Below are positions 8,408 through 17,454 of a DNA stretch of 64,000 bases, piece after piece. Position numbers and translations under genes: made by a program. This DNA comes from Pseudopelobacter sp964542535. Lineage in GTDB: Bacteria > Desulfobacterota > Desulfuromonadia > Geobacterales > Pseudopelobacteraceae. The first letter of the stretch is position 1. Each line of letters opens with the position of its first letter. The DNA is taken from contig CAZIUE010000007.1 of NCBI GenBank assembly GCA_964542535.1, positions 124,001 through 188,000 on the forward strand, in the 5' to 3' direction. The notes below the pieces were generated by a model. That model made no database searches. It saw only the letters and a list, made by a program, of their open reading frames with translations, and had not been told where the DNA came from.

Positions 8408-10074
8408 GGTGATGCCCCCTGGGCCGTTGCCAGCAGCTCGCCGGCGTGGCGGCGGGTGGTATCGGTGATCACGGCGCCCCCCAGCATGCGGGAGAGTTCC
8501 TCGATGCGGGACGCTTCGTCCAGAGTGGTGACGGCTGTGGCTGTGCGGCCGTTGGCGACCCGTTTCGCCACGTGCAGGTGCTGGTCGGCGAACACCGCCA
8601 CCTGGGGGAGGTGGGTGATGCAGAGTACCTGCTGGGTGAGGGCCACCCGCTTGAGTTTCTTTCCCACGGTCTCGGAGGTAGCACCGCCGATGCCGCTGTC
8701 CACCTCGTCGAACACCAGGGTGGGCACGTCCCCCTCGGGGAGCACCTGCTTGAAGGCCAGCATCAGGCGCGACAGCTCGCCCCCCGAGGCGATCCTGGCC
8801 AGGGGGCGGGGCGGCTCCCCGGCGTTGGGGGAGAAGAGCAGCTCCAGGCGCTGGAAGCCGGTGGGGCGCGGCTCGTCCAGGCAGCTCAGTTCGGCCTCGA
8901 TCACGGCACTCTTCATGGCTAGCTGGCGGGCCTCATCTTCCAGTGCCCGCTTGAGCGATGCCGCGGCAGAGGCGCGCCGCTGGCCCAGTTCCTCCCCGCA
9001 CCGGGCCAGCTCCGCCACCAGCCGGTCGCGCTGGCCCTGCAGCGCCTCCCGGTCATGCTCCCGGCCGCGGAGCTGCTCCAGCTCTTCGTCAACCCGTGCC
9101 TTGAACGCCAGGATTTCCCCGATGGTCGCCCCGTACTTGCGCCTGAGACGGTTGATCTGGTCCAGGCGGTCATCGGCCCGCTGCAGGGCGAGCGGATCGG
9201 CCTCGATCCGGGATGCGTAGCTGCGCAGGGTCATGGCCGCATCCTCCAGCTGGAGGTAGCAGTTCTCCAGGGATGCGCTGGTCTCCGCCAGGTTCTGGTC
9301 GATGGCGGCGATCTCGCGGACGGCGGTGCCGATCCGCCGCAGCTGCCCCAGCAGGGCGCCGTCGCCGCCGTACAGCAGCTCGAAGGCCTCGGCGCTGGTG
9401 CCGGCCAGTTTCTCCGCATTGGCCAGGAGCCGGCGCTCTTCTTCCAGCTGCTCCTCTTCACCCTCCCTCAGCTCCGCCGCGGCGATCTCCTGGGACTGGA
9501 ACGACAGCAGGTCCAGCCTGCGGGCCGCGTCCCGTTCCTGTTCGTCTGCATGGGCCAGTTTCTCCCGCACGTCCTGCAGCTCTTCGTACAGACCGGCGAA
9601 GCGTGCGCGCAGCTGCGCGTTTCCGGCAAAGAGGTCCAGAAGCAGCAGCTGGTTCTCCGGTCTGAGCAGGGTCTGGGATTCGTGCTGGCCGTAGATGTTG
9701 ATCAGGCGGCGGGAGATATCGGTGAGGAGGGTCAGGGTGGCCAGGGCGCCGTTGATGAAGATGCGGTTCTTTCCCGAGCGGGAGATGGAACGTCTGACGA
9801 GGAGTTCGGTGTCGCCGGGAAAGCCGGATTCATTCAAATGACCGGCCAGTTCAGGCATATCCGAGATGTCGAAGATCGCCTCCACCACCGCTTCGTCCGT
9901 ACCGGCACGGATCAGGTCGGCCGAGGCCCGGCCCCCCATGATCAGCCCCACGGCGTCGATGATGATCGATTTTCCGGCTCCGGTCTCGCCGGTGAGGATG
10001 GTCAGTCCCGGTTTGAGGGAGAGGTGCAGGGAATCGATGATGGCAATGTTGGTGATGGACAGGTCGGTCAGCAT
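8404..10074 (-). CDS. recN: DNA repair protein RecN (SMC-like ATPase)
   Basis: A 556-residue SMC-family ATPase for double-strand break repair. Walker A is LTGETGAGKS at about residues 27-36, followed by the invariant GGRAS. A long central coiled coil (about 150-350, rich in Leu/Glu/Arg) follows, then the signature region ASGGELSRLMLAFK and Walker B LVFDEVDSGIGG. The start is ATG 10074, preceded by ACAGGTG six bases away; a GTG three codons earlier is part of that site. Length matches the family. It is translationally coupled to the DUF523 gene downstream and follows nadK, a common recN neighbour. Confidence 0.95.
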   Translation of the reverse strand: MLTDLSITNIAIIDSLHLSLKPGLTILTGETGAGKSIIIDAVGLIMGGRASADLIRAGTDEAVVEAIFDISDMPELAGHLNESGFPGDTELLVRRSISRSGKNRIFINGALATLTLLTDISRRLINIYGQHESQTLLRPENQLLLLDLFAGNAQLRARFAGLYEELQDVREKLAHADEQERDAARRLDLLSFQSQEIAAAELREGEEEQLEEERRLLANAEKLAGTSAEAFELLYGGDGALLGQLRRIGTAVREIAAIDQNLAETSASLENCYLQLEDAAMTLRSYASRIEADPLALQRADDRLDQINRLRRKYGATIGEILAFKARVDEELEQLRGREHDREALQGQRDRLVAELARCGEELGQRRASAAASLKRALEDEARQLAMKSAVIEAELSCLDEPRPTGFQRLELLFSPNAGEPPRPLARIASGGELSRLMLAFKQVLPEGDVPTLVFDEVDSGIGGATSETVGKKLKRVALTQQVLCITHLPQVAVFADQHLHVAKRVANGRTATAVTTLDEASRIEELSRMLGGAVITDTTRRHAGELLATAQGASP

Positions 10075-10148
10075 ATGTAACACCTGTTAAGTGGTCCGAG
10101 GTTGGAGGTTCAACGTTTTTACATCCGAATCTCGAACCTTGAACCGGT

Positions 10149-11009
10149 TTATCCCCATTTCAGCTTGGTCCGCAGTACCTCGAAGTAATCCAGTTTCCGG
10201 GGTACGGCCAGGTTGGTGATCGAGGGGGCCCTGCGTACCTCCACCATGTCGCCCTGCAGCAGTTCGAATCCCACCTGGCCGTCCAGGGTCAGGTAGACCT
10301 TGTCGTCGTGGGGGCAGGTGACGGTGATGGTGATGACCGATTCATCCGGGACCACGATGGGGCGGTTGGTCAGGGAGTGGGGGCAGATGGGGGTGATGGC
10401 GATGCAGCTCACCAGGGGATGGATGACCGGACCGCCGGCGGACATGGAGTAGCCGGTGGAGCCGGTGGGGGTGGAGACGATCAGTCCGTCCGCCTTGAAG
10501 TCGGTGAGGATGTGGTTGCCGATCCTCGTCTTCAGGTTGACGATGCGGGCCAGGATGCCGGTCCTGTTGAGCACCAGCTCGTTCAGTATGGGGCATTTCT
10601 CGATCGGCTTCCCCTCGCGCATGATGCTGACCTCCAGCATCATGCGCCGGGAACTGCGCTGGTTTCCCTCGAGACAGAGCTCCAGCTCGTCGTAGAGCTC
10701 GTCCACGGTGATTTCGGTCAGGAAACCGAGGCTCCCCAGGTTGATCCCCATGATGGGAAGTTCCCTGCCGTAGAAGAGGCGGGCCGTGGAGAGCAGGGTG
10801 CCGTCGCCGCCCAGCACCACCACCAGCTCGGCCCGTTCGAGGATGTCGTTGTGGGTCATGCCGTCGTCACGTTGGAGGTGGCGTGCCAGGTGCTCCTCGA
10901 TCAGGTGGACGCATCCCCGCTGTTCCAGCCAGGAGATCAGTTCGGTAGCAACCTTCTGGCAGCGGGGATCGTGTACTTTGGCGAATATGGCGACATTTCG
11001 AAGATGCAT
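10149..11009 (-). CDS. nadK: NAD kinase
   Basis: A 286-residue ATP-NAD kinase that makes NADP from NAD. The GGDG nucleotide-binding motif is at residues 67-70 (VVLGGDGTLLSTAR), followed by GINLGSLGFLTE, an NE/D-containing segment (CPILNELVLNR) and the conserved DGLIVSTPTGSTGYSMSAGGP. The start is ATG 11009 (MHLRNVAIFAKV), which has CAGGA upstream; the open frame extends 11 codons further but without support. It lies 94 bp downstream of the valS stop and 75 bp upstream of the recN start on the same strand, and is probably part of a valS-nadK-recN transcript. Confidence 0.95.
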   Translation of the reverse strand: MHLRNVAIFAKVHDPRCQKVATELISWLEQRGCVHLIEEHLARHLQRDDGMTHNDILERAELVVVLGGDGTLLSTARLFYGRELPIMGINLGSLGFLTEITVDELYDELELCLEGNQRSSRRMMLEVSIMREGKPIEKCPILNELVLNRTGILARIVNLKTRIGNHILTDFKADGLIVSTPTGSTGYSMSAGGPVIHPLVSCIAITPICPHSLTNRPIVVPDESVITITVTCPHDDKVYLTLDGQVGFELLQGDMVEVRRAPSITNLAVPRKLDYFEVLRTKLKWG

Positions 11010-11102
11010 GGGAATCCTGATGGTCGGTATGGAAAAAAACAAGCCTCAATGGAACGCGGATCAGATAGCTCCGCGTTCCATATTTTGATCTTGATTCCGG
11101 TG

Positions 11103-13781
11103 TTACTTGAGCTTCCTGATCTTCTCCAGGCTCTCCTCCAGTACCCGTTTTTTGCCGGTCACCTCGGCCAGCTTCTCCCGCTCCTTGGCCACCACCGCCG
11201 CTGGTGCGCGATCAACGAAGCTGGGGTTGGCCAGCTTCTTGGAGAACATGTCGATTTCTTTCTCGATCTTGGCGATCTCCTTGGCGAGGCGCTTCTCCTC
11301 CTCCTCAACGTTGACCAGCCCCTTGAGGGGCACGAAGATCTGCACGTCGCCGGCAACCTGGATGGAGGCGTCTTCCGGCTTCTCCAGCCCCTGGCCGATG
11401 GTCAGGTCGGAAATGCGGGCCAGGTTGACGATGGAGCCCTGGCTCTGTTGCATCAGCTCCAGGCTCTCGGCTGTGGCGCAGGAGAGGATTACGGCAATCT
11501 GCCTGCTGGGAGGGACGTCCATCTCGCCGCGGATGTTGCGGATGCCGCCGATGACCTCCATGACCCGCTCCATGGTGGCCGCCTCCGCGGGAAAGCTGCG
11601 CTCCCCGGCCGGCATGGGGTAGGGGGCGAGCATGATGCTGGCCGGTCCCCGGTCCCCCATCCCCGGTTTCGATTGAGGCAGCGCTTGCCAGATTTCCTCG
11701 GTGATAAAGGGCATGAAGGGGTGCAGGAGCCGCAGCAGATGGTCGAGAGTATACCAGAGAACGTACTGGCTGGTCTTTTTGCGCTCTGGCGTGCCGTTGT
11801 ACAGCTCCTGTTTGGACAGCTCCAGGTACCAGTCGCAGAACTCACTCCAGGTGAACTGGTACAGCGCAGTGGCAGCCTCGTTGTAGCGGTAGGCGGTCAG
11901 GCTTTCGTCCACCATCCGTGCGGTCTCGTTCAGGCGGTGCAGGATCCACTTGTCTCCCGCCGAGAGGGAAAGCTCACCCAGGGTGATGCCGCCAGGGTCG
12001 AAGCCGTCCAGGTTCATCAGGGTGAAGCGGGCCGCGTTCCAGACTTTGTTGCAGAAGTTGCGGTAGCCGGCGATGCGCTCCTCGGCCAGCTTGATGTCGC
12101 GCCCCTGGGCGGCGAAGGCGGCCAGGGTGAAGCGGAAGGCGTCGGTGCCGTACTGGTCGATGATGGTCAGCGGGTCGATCACGTTCCCCTTGGACTTGGA
12201 CATCTTCTGGCCGTGGGCGTCGCGCACCAGGGCGTGGATGTACACATCCTTGAAAGGGACCTCTCCCATGAAGTGCAGCCCCATCATCATCATGCGGGCC
12301 ACCCAGAAGAAGAGAATGTCGAAACCGGTCACCAGGCAGGAGGTGGGGTAGAAACGCTCCAGCTCGGGGGTCTTGTCGGGCCATCCCATGGTGGAAAAGG
12401 GCCAGAGGGCCGAGGAGAACCAGGTGTCCAGCACGTCGGTCTCCTGGCGGATCTCGTCGCTGCCGCAAGCGGAGCAGCTGGTGGGATCATCCATGGCTAC
12501 GGTCACCGTGCCGCAGTGGTCGCAGAACCAGGCCGGGATGCGGTGACCCCACCAGATCTGGCGCGAGATGCACCAGTCGCGGATGTTCTCCATCCAGTCG
12601 TAGTAGGTGTTCTCCCACTGCTTGGGCAGGATGCGGGTCTTACCCTCCTTCACCGCCTGCAGGGCGCGTTCGGCCAGGGGGCCGACCTTGACGTACCACT
12701 GGAGCGACAGGTACGGCTCCACCACGGTCTTGCAGCGGTAGCAGCCACCCACCGACATGGCGTGGTCCTCGATCCGCTCCAAAAGCCCTGCCTGCTCCAG
12801 GTCGGCCACGATTCGGCCGCGGGCGGCGAAGCGGTCCATCCCCTCGTACTGGTGGCCGGCGGCGTTGATCACCCCCGACTCGTCGAAGACGTTGATCTTG
12901 TCCAGGCCGTGGCGCAGGCCGACCTCGAAGTCGTTGAAGTCGTGGGCCGGGGTGATCTTGACCACGCCGGTGCCGAACTCGCGGTCTACGTAGTCGTCGG
13001 CGACCACCGGGATCTCCCGGTTGACCAGCGGCAGGAGCACCTTCTTGCCCACCAGGTCGCTGTAGCGCTCATCCTCGGGGTGCACCGCCACGGCGGTATC
13101 CCCCAGCATGGTCTCGGGGCGGGTGGTGGCCACGGTGACGAAGCGGTTAGGCTCGCCCACCACCGGATAGCGGATATGCCAGAAGTTCCCCTTCTGCTCC
13201 TCGTGTTCCACCTCGATGTCGGAGAGGGCCGTGTGGCAGCGGGGGCACCAGTTGATCAGGCGGTTGTCGCGGTAGATCAGGCCGTCCAGGTACAGTTTGA
13301 CGAACACCGTGCGCACCGCCGTGGAGAGCCCCGCGTCCATGGTGAAACGCTCCCGCTCCCAGTCGCAGGAGGCGCCCAGGCGCTTCAGCTGGCCGATGAT
13401 CTGGCCTCCCGATTCAGCCTTCCACTTCCAGACCCGCTTGATGAAGGCGTCCCGCCCCAGGTCGTGGCGGTCCATTCCCTCGGCGGCCAGCTGTCGTTCC
13501 ACCACGTTCTGGGTGGCGATGCCGGCATGGTCGGTCCCCGGCATCCAGAGTACGTTGTACCCCTGCATCCGCTTCCAGCGGCAGAGGATGTCCTGCATGG
13601 TATTGTTCAGGGCATGCCCCATGTGCAGGGCGCCGGTCACGTTGGGGGGGGGGATGACGATGGAGTAGGGCTTCTCGTCGGAGGTGGCGTTGGCGTGGAA
13701 GTAGTGTTTCTCTTCCCACTGGGCGTACCATTTCTTTTCAACGTCGTGGGGCTCGTACCCCTTGGCAAGTTCTCTGGTCAT
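11103..13781 (-). CDS. valS: valyl-tRNA synthetase
   Basis: An 892-residue class I synthetase that charges tRNA-Val. The HIGH-type motif reads PPNVTGALHMGHAL (HMGH at 53-56), and the KMSKS loop is present as QKMSKSKGNVIDPL. A large CP1 editing domain lies between them (MLGDTAVAVHPED; TPAHDFNDFEVG). The C-terminal part has the anticodon-binding helices and the ValRS-specific coiled coil (EEEEKRLAKEIAKIEKEID to the end). The start is placed at ATG 13781; a TTG 33 bases upstream is in frame but unlikely. Length is normal for bacterial ValRS. Confidence 0.96.
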   Translation of the reverse strand: MTRELAKGYEPHDVEKKWYAQWEEKHYFHANATSDEKPYSIVIPPPNVTGALHMGHALNNTMQDILCRWKRMQGYNVLWMPGTDHAGIATQNVVERQLAAEGMDRHDLGRDAFIKRVWKWKAESGGQIIGQLKRLGASCDWERERFTMDAGLSTAVRTVFVKLYLDGLIYRDNRLINWCPRCHTALSDIEVEHEEQKGNFWHIRYPVVGEPNRFVTVATTRPETMLGDTAVAVHPEDERYSDLVGKKVLLPLVNREIPVVADDYVDREFGTGVVKITPAHDFNDFEVGLRHGLDKINVFDESGVINAAGHQYEGMDRFAARGRIVADLEQAGLLERIEDHAMSVGGCYRCKTVVEPYLSLQWYVKVGPLAERALQAVKEGKTRILPKQWENTYYDWMENIRDWCISRQIWWGHRIPAWFCDHCGTVTVAMDDPTSCSACGSDEIRQETDVLDTWFSSALWPFSTMGWPDKTPELERFYPTSCLVTGFDILFFWVARMMMMGLHFMGEVPFKDVYIHALVRDAHGQKMSKSKGNVIDPLTIIDQYGTDAFRFTLAAFAAQGRDIKLAEERIAGYRNFCNKVWNAARFTLMNLDGFDPGGITLGELSLSAGDKWILHRLNETARMVDESLTAYRYNEAATALYQFTWSEFCDWYLELSKQELYNGTPERKKTSQYVLWYTLDHLLRLLHPFMPFITEEIWQALPQSKPGMGDRGPASIMLAPYPMPAGERSFPAEAATMERVMEVIGGIRNIRGEMDVPPSRQIAVILSCATAESLELMQQSQGSIVNLARISDLTIGQGLEKPEDASIQVAGDVQIFVPLKGLVNVEEEEKRLAKEIAKIEKEIDMFSKKLANPSFVDRAPAAVVAKEREKLAEVTGKKRVLEESLEKIRKLK

Positions 13782-13820
13782 GTGTCGTAATACCGTTCCT
13801 GGGGTTATTTGCAATCACGC

Positions 13821-13858
13821 ACTATAAAAAATACGGGGGGAAGATGCAACCTTCCCCC
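13821..13858 (-). terminator. intrinsic terminator after the TPR gene
   Basis: On the minus strand GGGGGAAG (13858-13851) and CTTCCCCC (13843-13836) form an 8-bp stem around a 7-base loop, followed by a T-rich tract read from 13832 to 13821. It lies 49 bp after the stop of the TPR gene and upstream of valS, separating the two units. Confidence 0.75.
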
Positions 13859-13906
13859 TGGAAAAATGTTCATTCAGGCTGCCGGCGGCTGGAACGGGGA
13901 GAGTCG

Positions 13907-15427
13907 TCAGGGAGATTGCGGCAACGCCTCCAGGCGTGCCGCGATGTCATCCCGTTCCTCCCGATAGCTCGGCATGTCGGGGAATGCAGTGGCCAGTCGC
14001 GTGTGGATTTCCAGTGCCCCGGAGTAGGCTGCTCTGGCCTCTTCCAGCCTGCTGAGCTCCTTGTCCACGTCCCCGATTTTATACAGGGAGATACTGAGGT
14101 CGCGCAGTGCCTGTGGGGTTTCTCCGGTTGCCGCGATGAGACGGCGGCGTAGCTCCAGACTCTCGGCGTATGCCCCTCGCGCCTCTTCCAGCCTGTTCAG
14201 CGCGGCGTCCATATCCCCGATCCTGTCCAGGGAGATGCTGAGGTCGCGCAGTGCCTGGGGGGTCTCGCCGGTAGCCTGTATCAGGCGGCGGCGTAGCTCC
14301 AGGCTCTCGGCGTATGCCCCTCTGGCCTCTTCCAGCCTGCTGAGCGCCTTGTCCACGTCCCCGATTTTATACAGGGAGATACTGAGGTCGCGCAGTGCCT
14401 GTGGGGTTTCTCCGGTTGCCGCGATAAGACGGCGGCATATCTCCAGACTCTCGGCGTATGCCCCTCTGGCCTCTTCCAGCCTGCTGAGCGCCTTGTCCAC
14501 GTCCCCGATTTTATACAGGGAGATACTGAGGTCGCGCAGTGCCTGTGGGGTTTCTCCGGTTGCCGCGATGAGACGGCGGCGTAGCTCCAGGCTTTCGGCA
14601 TAGGCGGATCGTGCCTCCATTGGTGACCCCGACAGCCTCCCGGTGTCCCCGATGCAATTGAGAGCTATACTACGCTGTCGAAGCACGGCCGGGCTCTTGT
14701 CGCGCCCGTCCATGGCCTGCCACACCTGTTCGGCCACTGTCCGCGCCGCCGGGATGTCCATGCGCTCCAGGGCTGCATCAATTGCGGCAAAGCCAGCCTC
14801 CGGCGCCAGTCGCCGTTTGTCACGGGTGGTTTCCCACAGTCGCTGCCACTCTTGTTCCGCCCACGACGGCTCCAGGGTAAGCGGTGTGGGCGCCTCCGGA
14901 ACCAGTTTCGTTCCGCGCTCCATGGCCGCTGCCGCAGGCGTCGGCAGGTCGGCGGTGAAGGCGCGCACGCTCCAGAGGTCGGGAATCATGCTGGGCACGT
15001 CCATGCGCAGCTCCGACGGCAGCACCAGCACCAGCGGGCAGGCCACGTCGCGTTCCAGCAGGAAACGCCGCTCGTTGAGCCTCGACAGCAGGCGCCACAC
15101 CGCCTTCCGTTGTTGCCGGCGCTCCTCTTCGCTCCCCTGGTCGCGCCACATCTCCACCCAGAGTGGAGGCCGCGCGCCGCCCAGCGGGCGGCTGGAAAGG
15201 ATGGCGGTCAACAGTTCATCAACCTGGCCGGGTTCAGTCAGCTCGAAGGTGCGCAGGGGGACAGTGCCGAAGGCCAGCAACTCCCCCAGTTGTTTGCGCA
15301 GTTCCTTCACCGGCGCGGGGTGGCGGGTGAACAGCACTGCCAGGGTGAACCCCTCCGCCCATTCCAGGTGGGGGCGCAGCTTGCGCCAGATGCTGTCCAG
15401 TTCTGACTGGTAGGATGTGTCAGGCAC
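13907..15427 (-). CDS. tetratricopeptide-repeat protein, partner of the adjacent ATPase
   Basis: A 506-residue protein if read from GTG 15427, which overlaps the ATPase stop codon (GTGCCTGA). There is no ATG before the conserved-looking start of the sequence, and the frame upstream lies inside the ATPase gene. Residues 1-180 form a domain I cannot name (WRKLRPHLEWAEGF, PLVLVLPSELRMDV, DLWSVRAFTADLP). It looks like an alpha/beta domain without an obvious P-loop. A helical linker follows. The C-terminal 240 residues are TPR-like repeats of 48 residues: four nearly identical copies and a fifth diverged one. TPRs are protein-binding scaffolds, so this may be the sensor or effector arm of a two-gene ATPase system. 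No signal peptide or membrane segment is seen. Confidence 0.8.
   Translation of the reverse strand: MPDTSYQSELDSIWRKLRPHLEWAEGFTLAVLFTRHPAPVKELRKQLGELLAFGTVPLRTFELTEPGQVDELLTAILSSRPLGGARPPLWVEMWRDQGSEEERRQQRKAVWRLLSRLNERRFLLERDVACPLVLVLPSELRMDVPSMIPDLWSVRAFTADLPTPAAAAMERGTKLVPEAPTPLTLEPSWAEQEWQRLWETTRDKRRLAPEAGFAAIDAALERMDIPAARTVAEQVWQAMDGRDKSPAVLRQRSIALNCIGDTGRLSGSPMEARSAYAESLELRRRLIAATGETPQALRDLSISLYKIGDVDKALSRLEEARGAYAESLEICRRLIAATGETPQALRDLSISLYKIGDVDKALSRLEEARGAYAESLELRRRLIQATGETPQALRDLSISLDRIGDMDAALNRLEEARGAYAESLELRRRLIAATGETPQALRDLSISLYKIGDVDKELSRLEEARAAYSGALEIHTRLATAFPDMPSYREERDDIAARLEALPQSP
14041..14616 (-). repeat. four tandem 144-bp repeats encoding TPR units
   Basis: The same 144-bp unit recurs with exact spacing: the string CTTCCAGCCTG begins at 14041, 14185, 14329 and 14473. 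Each unit encodes 48 residues with the core AATGETPQALRDLSISLYK. Differences are few: the third unit in the protein has LDRIGDMDAALNR instead of LYKIGDVDKALSR, and the second has EICRR for ELRRR. Such low divergence points to recent duplication or gene conversion. Confidence 0.9.
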
Positions 15428-16772
15428 TGGTGGAAACGGTGTCGCGCAATAGCGGATGAACGTCGAACCACCCCCTGCCGTTGCGGTAATTGAGGATGTA
15501 TTTCCCCTCGGTGAGACGGGCAAAGTCCGGTAACTTATCCAGGCTCTCCAATTCCCATTCGTGGCTGTGCTGAATCTTGTTCAGGCGCTCCCGGTCGTCG
15601 CGTGCCAGCGGCATGTCGTTGCGCAGGTCATTTTCCGCGCCGTCGAGAATGTCGTCGGGCAGGGGTAACTGTTGCTGGTAGAGCGCCTGGGAAATGCAGA
15701 GCTTGATCAGGCGAAAATAGTCGCGCAGGTCACCGCCGGAATTGGCCGCCAGGCGAAGCAGCTGTTCCCGGGTCAGGAATTCACCCCATTCGGGGAAACG
15801 CCTGGTGATGATTTCGATCATTGCCGCCAGTCCGGCTTCCGATTTCACCGGCGTCTCGCCGCTACTCGGACAACATTCATACACATGTACACTGGACAGC
15901 ATGTAGATCTTACCGCCGGAATAGAGTGACGCCAGGCTTCCCGCCAACGCCGAAAGATAAGGGGGGACGGTGCAGACCAGGTAGAGGAATGGGAAAAACA
16001 GTTTGTCCGCATGGCCGGAAAACAGGGTCGCGGCGCTTGTGAATACCTCGGCTACATCCTTGCTGTCACCCACGCCGCGCAGTTGTTCGACCGAATCCAC
16101 GATCAACACGATTTTTTTATCCGCAGGAATATGGGTACGGATTTCGGTTACGGCTTCGGCGGCAAACTGGCGGGCATGCTGCACCACCCGCGCTACGTAT
16201 CCGCGCGTACCCTCCTGCAATCGGCGTTTAAACTCGGGGTCTTGCTGCAGGGACATCTTTATCGTCGTCTTGATGTCTCCTCCCAGGCTGAGATCGATTC
16301 CCGAGATCTTCACCTCCGACTGGAGAAAATGCGCTATCCGTTCGAAGAAACCACGCTCACCGGGATTCCGGCCGAAACGTTTCTCGATCTTCTCCGAAAA
16401 ACCGCCCAGTACGCAGATGAGAAAATCGGTGATTTCCACGGAGGTGGTCGGATTGAAGTACTCCAGCATGTTCAGGTAAAATACTTCGCAATTCAGTTTG
16501 TTCAGTTCATCGGCAAGACGCATCAATTCAGTCGTCTTGCCGGTCCCACGATTGCCTGAAAACAGATAGGTACCACCCCCTTCGTCGAAATCAATCTGAT
16601 CAGCCAGTTCCCGTACCAGATCCCGGTTGCCGCCATGGAGTCCAGGTACATACAGGGATTGTTCCGCGCCATTTTCCACCAGATTGCTGCTGCCGAAAAC
16701 GATGGGGCGCATGGAATCGAGTGCATTCATGAATTTCTTGACTTTTGGACGTAATTCCACAGCGTTAATCAT
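15420..16772 (-). CDS. P-loop ATPase (AAA/STAND-like), first gene of ATPase-TPR pair
   Basis: A 450-residue cytoplasmic NTPase. Walker A is GNRGTGKT at 73-80 (YLFSGNRGTGKTTELMRLA). Walker B is IVLIVDSVEQL at about 221-231, with Asp226. An RLAANSGGDLRDYFRLIKL stretch near 345 is typical of the sensor helical bundle of AAA_16/Orc-type ATPases. A small C-terminal winged-helix-like segment ends in ILNYRNGRGWFDVHPLLRD. Before Walker A the segment FGSSNLVENGAEQSLYVPG probably contacts the nucleotide. GAGGGAG precedes ATG 16772. The downstream TPR gene overlaps its stop by eight bases. I cannot name a characterised homologue; the architecture is that of ATPases in regulatory or defence modules, which is inference. 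Confidence 0.82.
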   Translation of the reverse strand: MINAVELRPKVKKFMNALDSMRPIVFGSSNLVENGAEQSLYVPGLHGGNRDLVRELADQIDFDEGGGTYLFSGNRGTGKTTELMRLADELNKLNCEVFYLNMLEYFNPTTSVEITDFLICVLGGFSEKIEKRFGRNPGERGFFERIAHFLQSEVKISGIDLSLGGDIKTTIKMSLQQDPEFKRRLQEGTRGYVARVVQHARQFAAEAVTEIRTHIPADKKIVLIVDSVEQLRGVGDSKDVAEVFTSAATLFSGHADKLFFPFLYLVCTVPPYLSALAGSLASLYSGGKIYMLSSVHVYECCPSSGETPVKSEAGLAAMIEIITRRFPEWGEFLTREQLLRLAANSGGDLRDYFRLIKLCISQALYQQQLPLPDDILDGAENDLRNDMPLARDDRERLNKIQHSHEWELESLDKLPDFARLTEGKYILNYRNGRGWFDVHPLLRDTVSTSA

Positions 16773-16840
16773 GAACGTCTCCCTCTCTGATCGAAGTTTC
16801 CTTTTGGGGGCGTCTGTCCGGCTTATGAAAGAATTGAGAT

Positions 16841-16875
16841 GTAAGGAGCGAGGCGCCTCACCCCTCGCGTCTTAC
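16841..16875. repeat. inverted repeat downstream of trpG
   Basis: GTAAG (16841-16845) and GCGAGG (16848-16853) can pair with CCTCGC (16863-16868) and CTTAC (16871-16875), giving an interrupted 11-bp hairpin four bases after the trpG stop. No strong T tract follows on either strand, so a terminator role is only possible. The G-rich 'gaggggtgagg' wording recurs in other spacers of this window. Confidence 0.45.
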
Positions 16876-16878
16876 GCC

Positions 16879-17454
16879 TCACCCCCTGGCGCTGATGCGC
16901 AGGAAGTTGGCCAGCATCTCCATCCCCCCCTCGGTGAGGATCGACTCGGGGTGGAACTGTACCCCCCAGATAGGCAGCTGCCGGTGGCGCAGCCCCATGA
17001 TCTCGCCGTTGTCCACCCAGGCGGTCACTTCCAGGCAGTCCGGCAGGGTGGGGCGGTCCACCACCAGGGAGTGGTAGCGGGTGGCCTGGAAGGGGTTGGC
17101 TAGGCCCTGGAACAGTTCCCTGCCGTCGTGGTGGATGGGGGAGGTCTTGCCGTGCATCAGCGACACGCTGCGCACCACGTTGCCGCCAAAGGCGGCGCCG
17201 ATGGCCTGGTGCCCCAGACAGACCCCCAGGATGGGGATTTTTCCGGCAAAGTGCCTGATGGCTGCCACGGAGATGCCGGCCTCCTCGGGGGAACAGGGGC
17301 CCGGGGAGATCACCAGCCGCTGGGGATTCATCCGTTCGATCTCCTGGATGGTGATCCTGTCGTTACGATGCACCCGCACATCCTCTCCCAGTTGGCCGAA
17401 GTACTGGACGATGTTGAAGGTGAAGGAATCATAGTTATCGATCATCAGAAGCAT
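16879..17454 (-). CDS. trpG: anthranilate synthase component II (glutamine amidotransferase)
   Basis: A 191-residue class I glutamine amidotransferase that feeds ammonia to TrpE for anthranilate synthesis, the first committed step to tryptophan. It opens with LLMIDNYDSFTFNIVQY, carries the oxyanion PGPCSPEEAG motif, the nucleophile Cys79 in GVCLGHQAIG, and the His/Glu pair in GVQFHPESILTEGG. The HGKTSPIHHDG segment favours TrpG/PabA. Its ATG at 17454 directly abuts the TAA of trpE, so the two are translationally coupled. In many bacteria one such subunit serves both tryptophan and folate synthesis. Confidence 0.93.
   Translation of the reverse strand: MLLMIDNYDSFTFNIVQYFGQLGEDVRVHRNDRITIQEIERMNPQRLVISPGPCSPEEAGISVAAIRHFAGKIPILGVCLGHQAIGAAFGGNVVRSVSLMHGKTSPIHHDGRELFQGLANPFQATRYHSLVVDRPTLPDCLEVTAWVDNGEIMGLRHRQLPIWGVQFHPESILTEGGMEMLANFLRISARG

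Noticed and set aside
10308..13790. Long plus-strand open frame of more than 1100 codons opposite nadK and valS
   Set aside because: Lies opposite clearly recognisable genes and shows no family motif; an artefact of high GC composition.
14041..14616. Regular repeats considered as a CRISPR array
   Set aside because: The units are 144 bp, contiguous without spacers, and in frame with a TPR protein.
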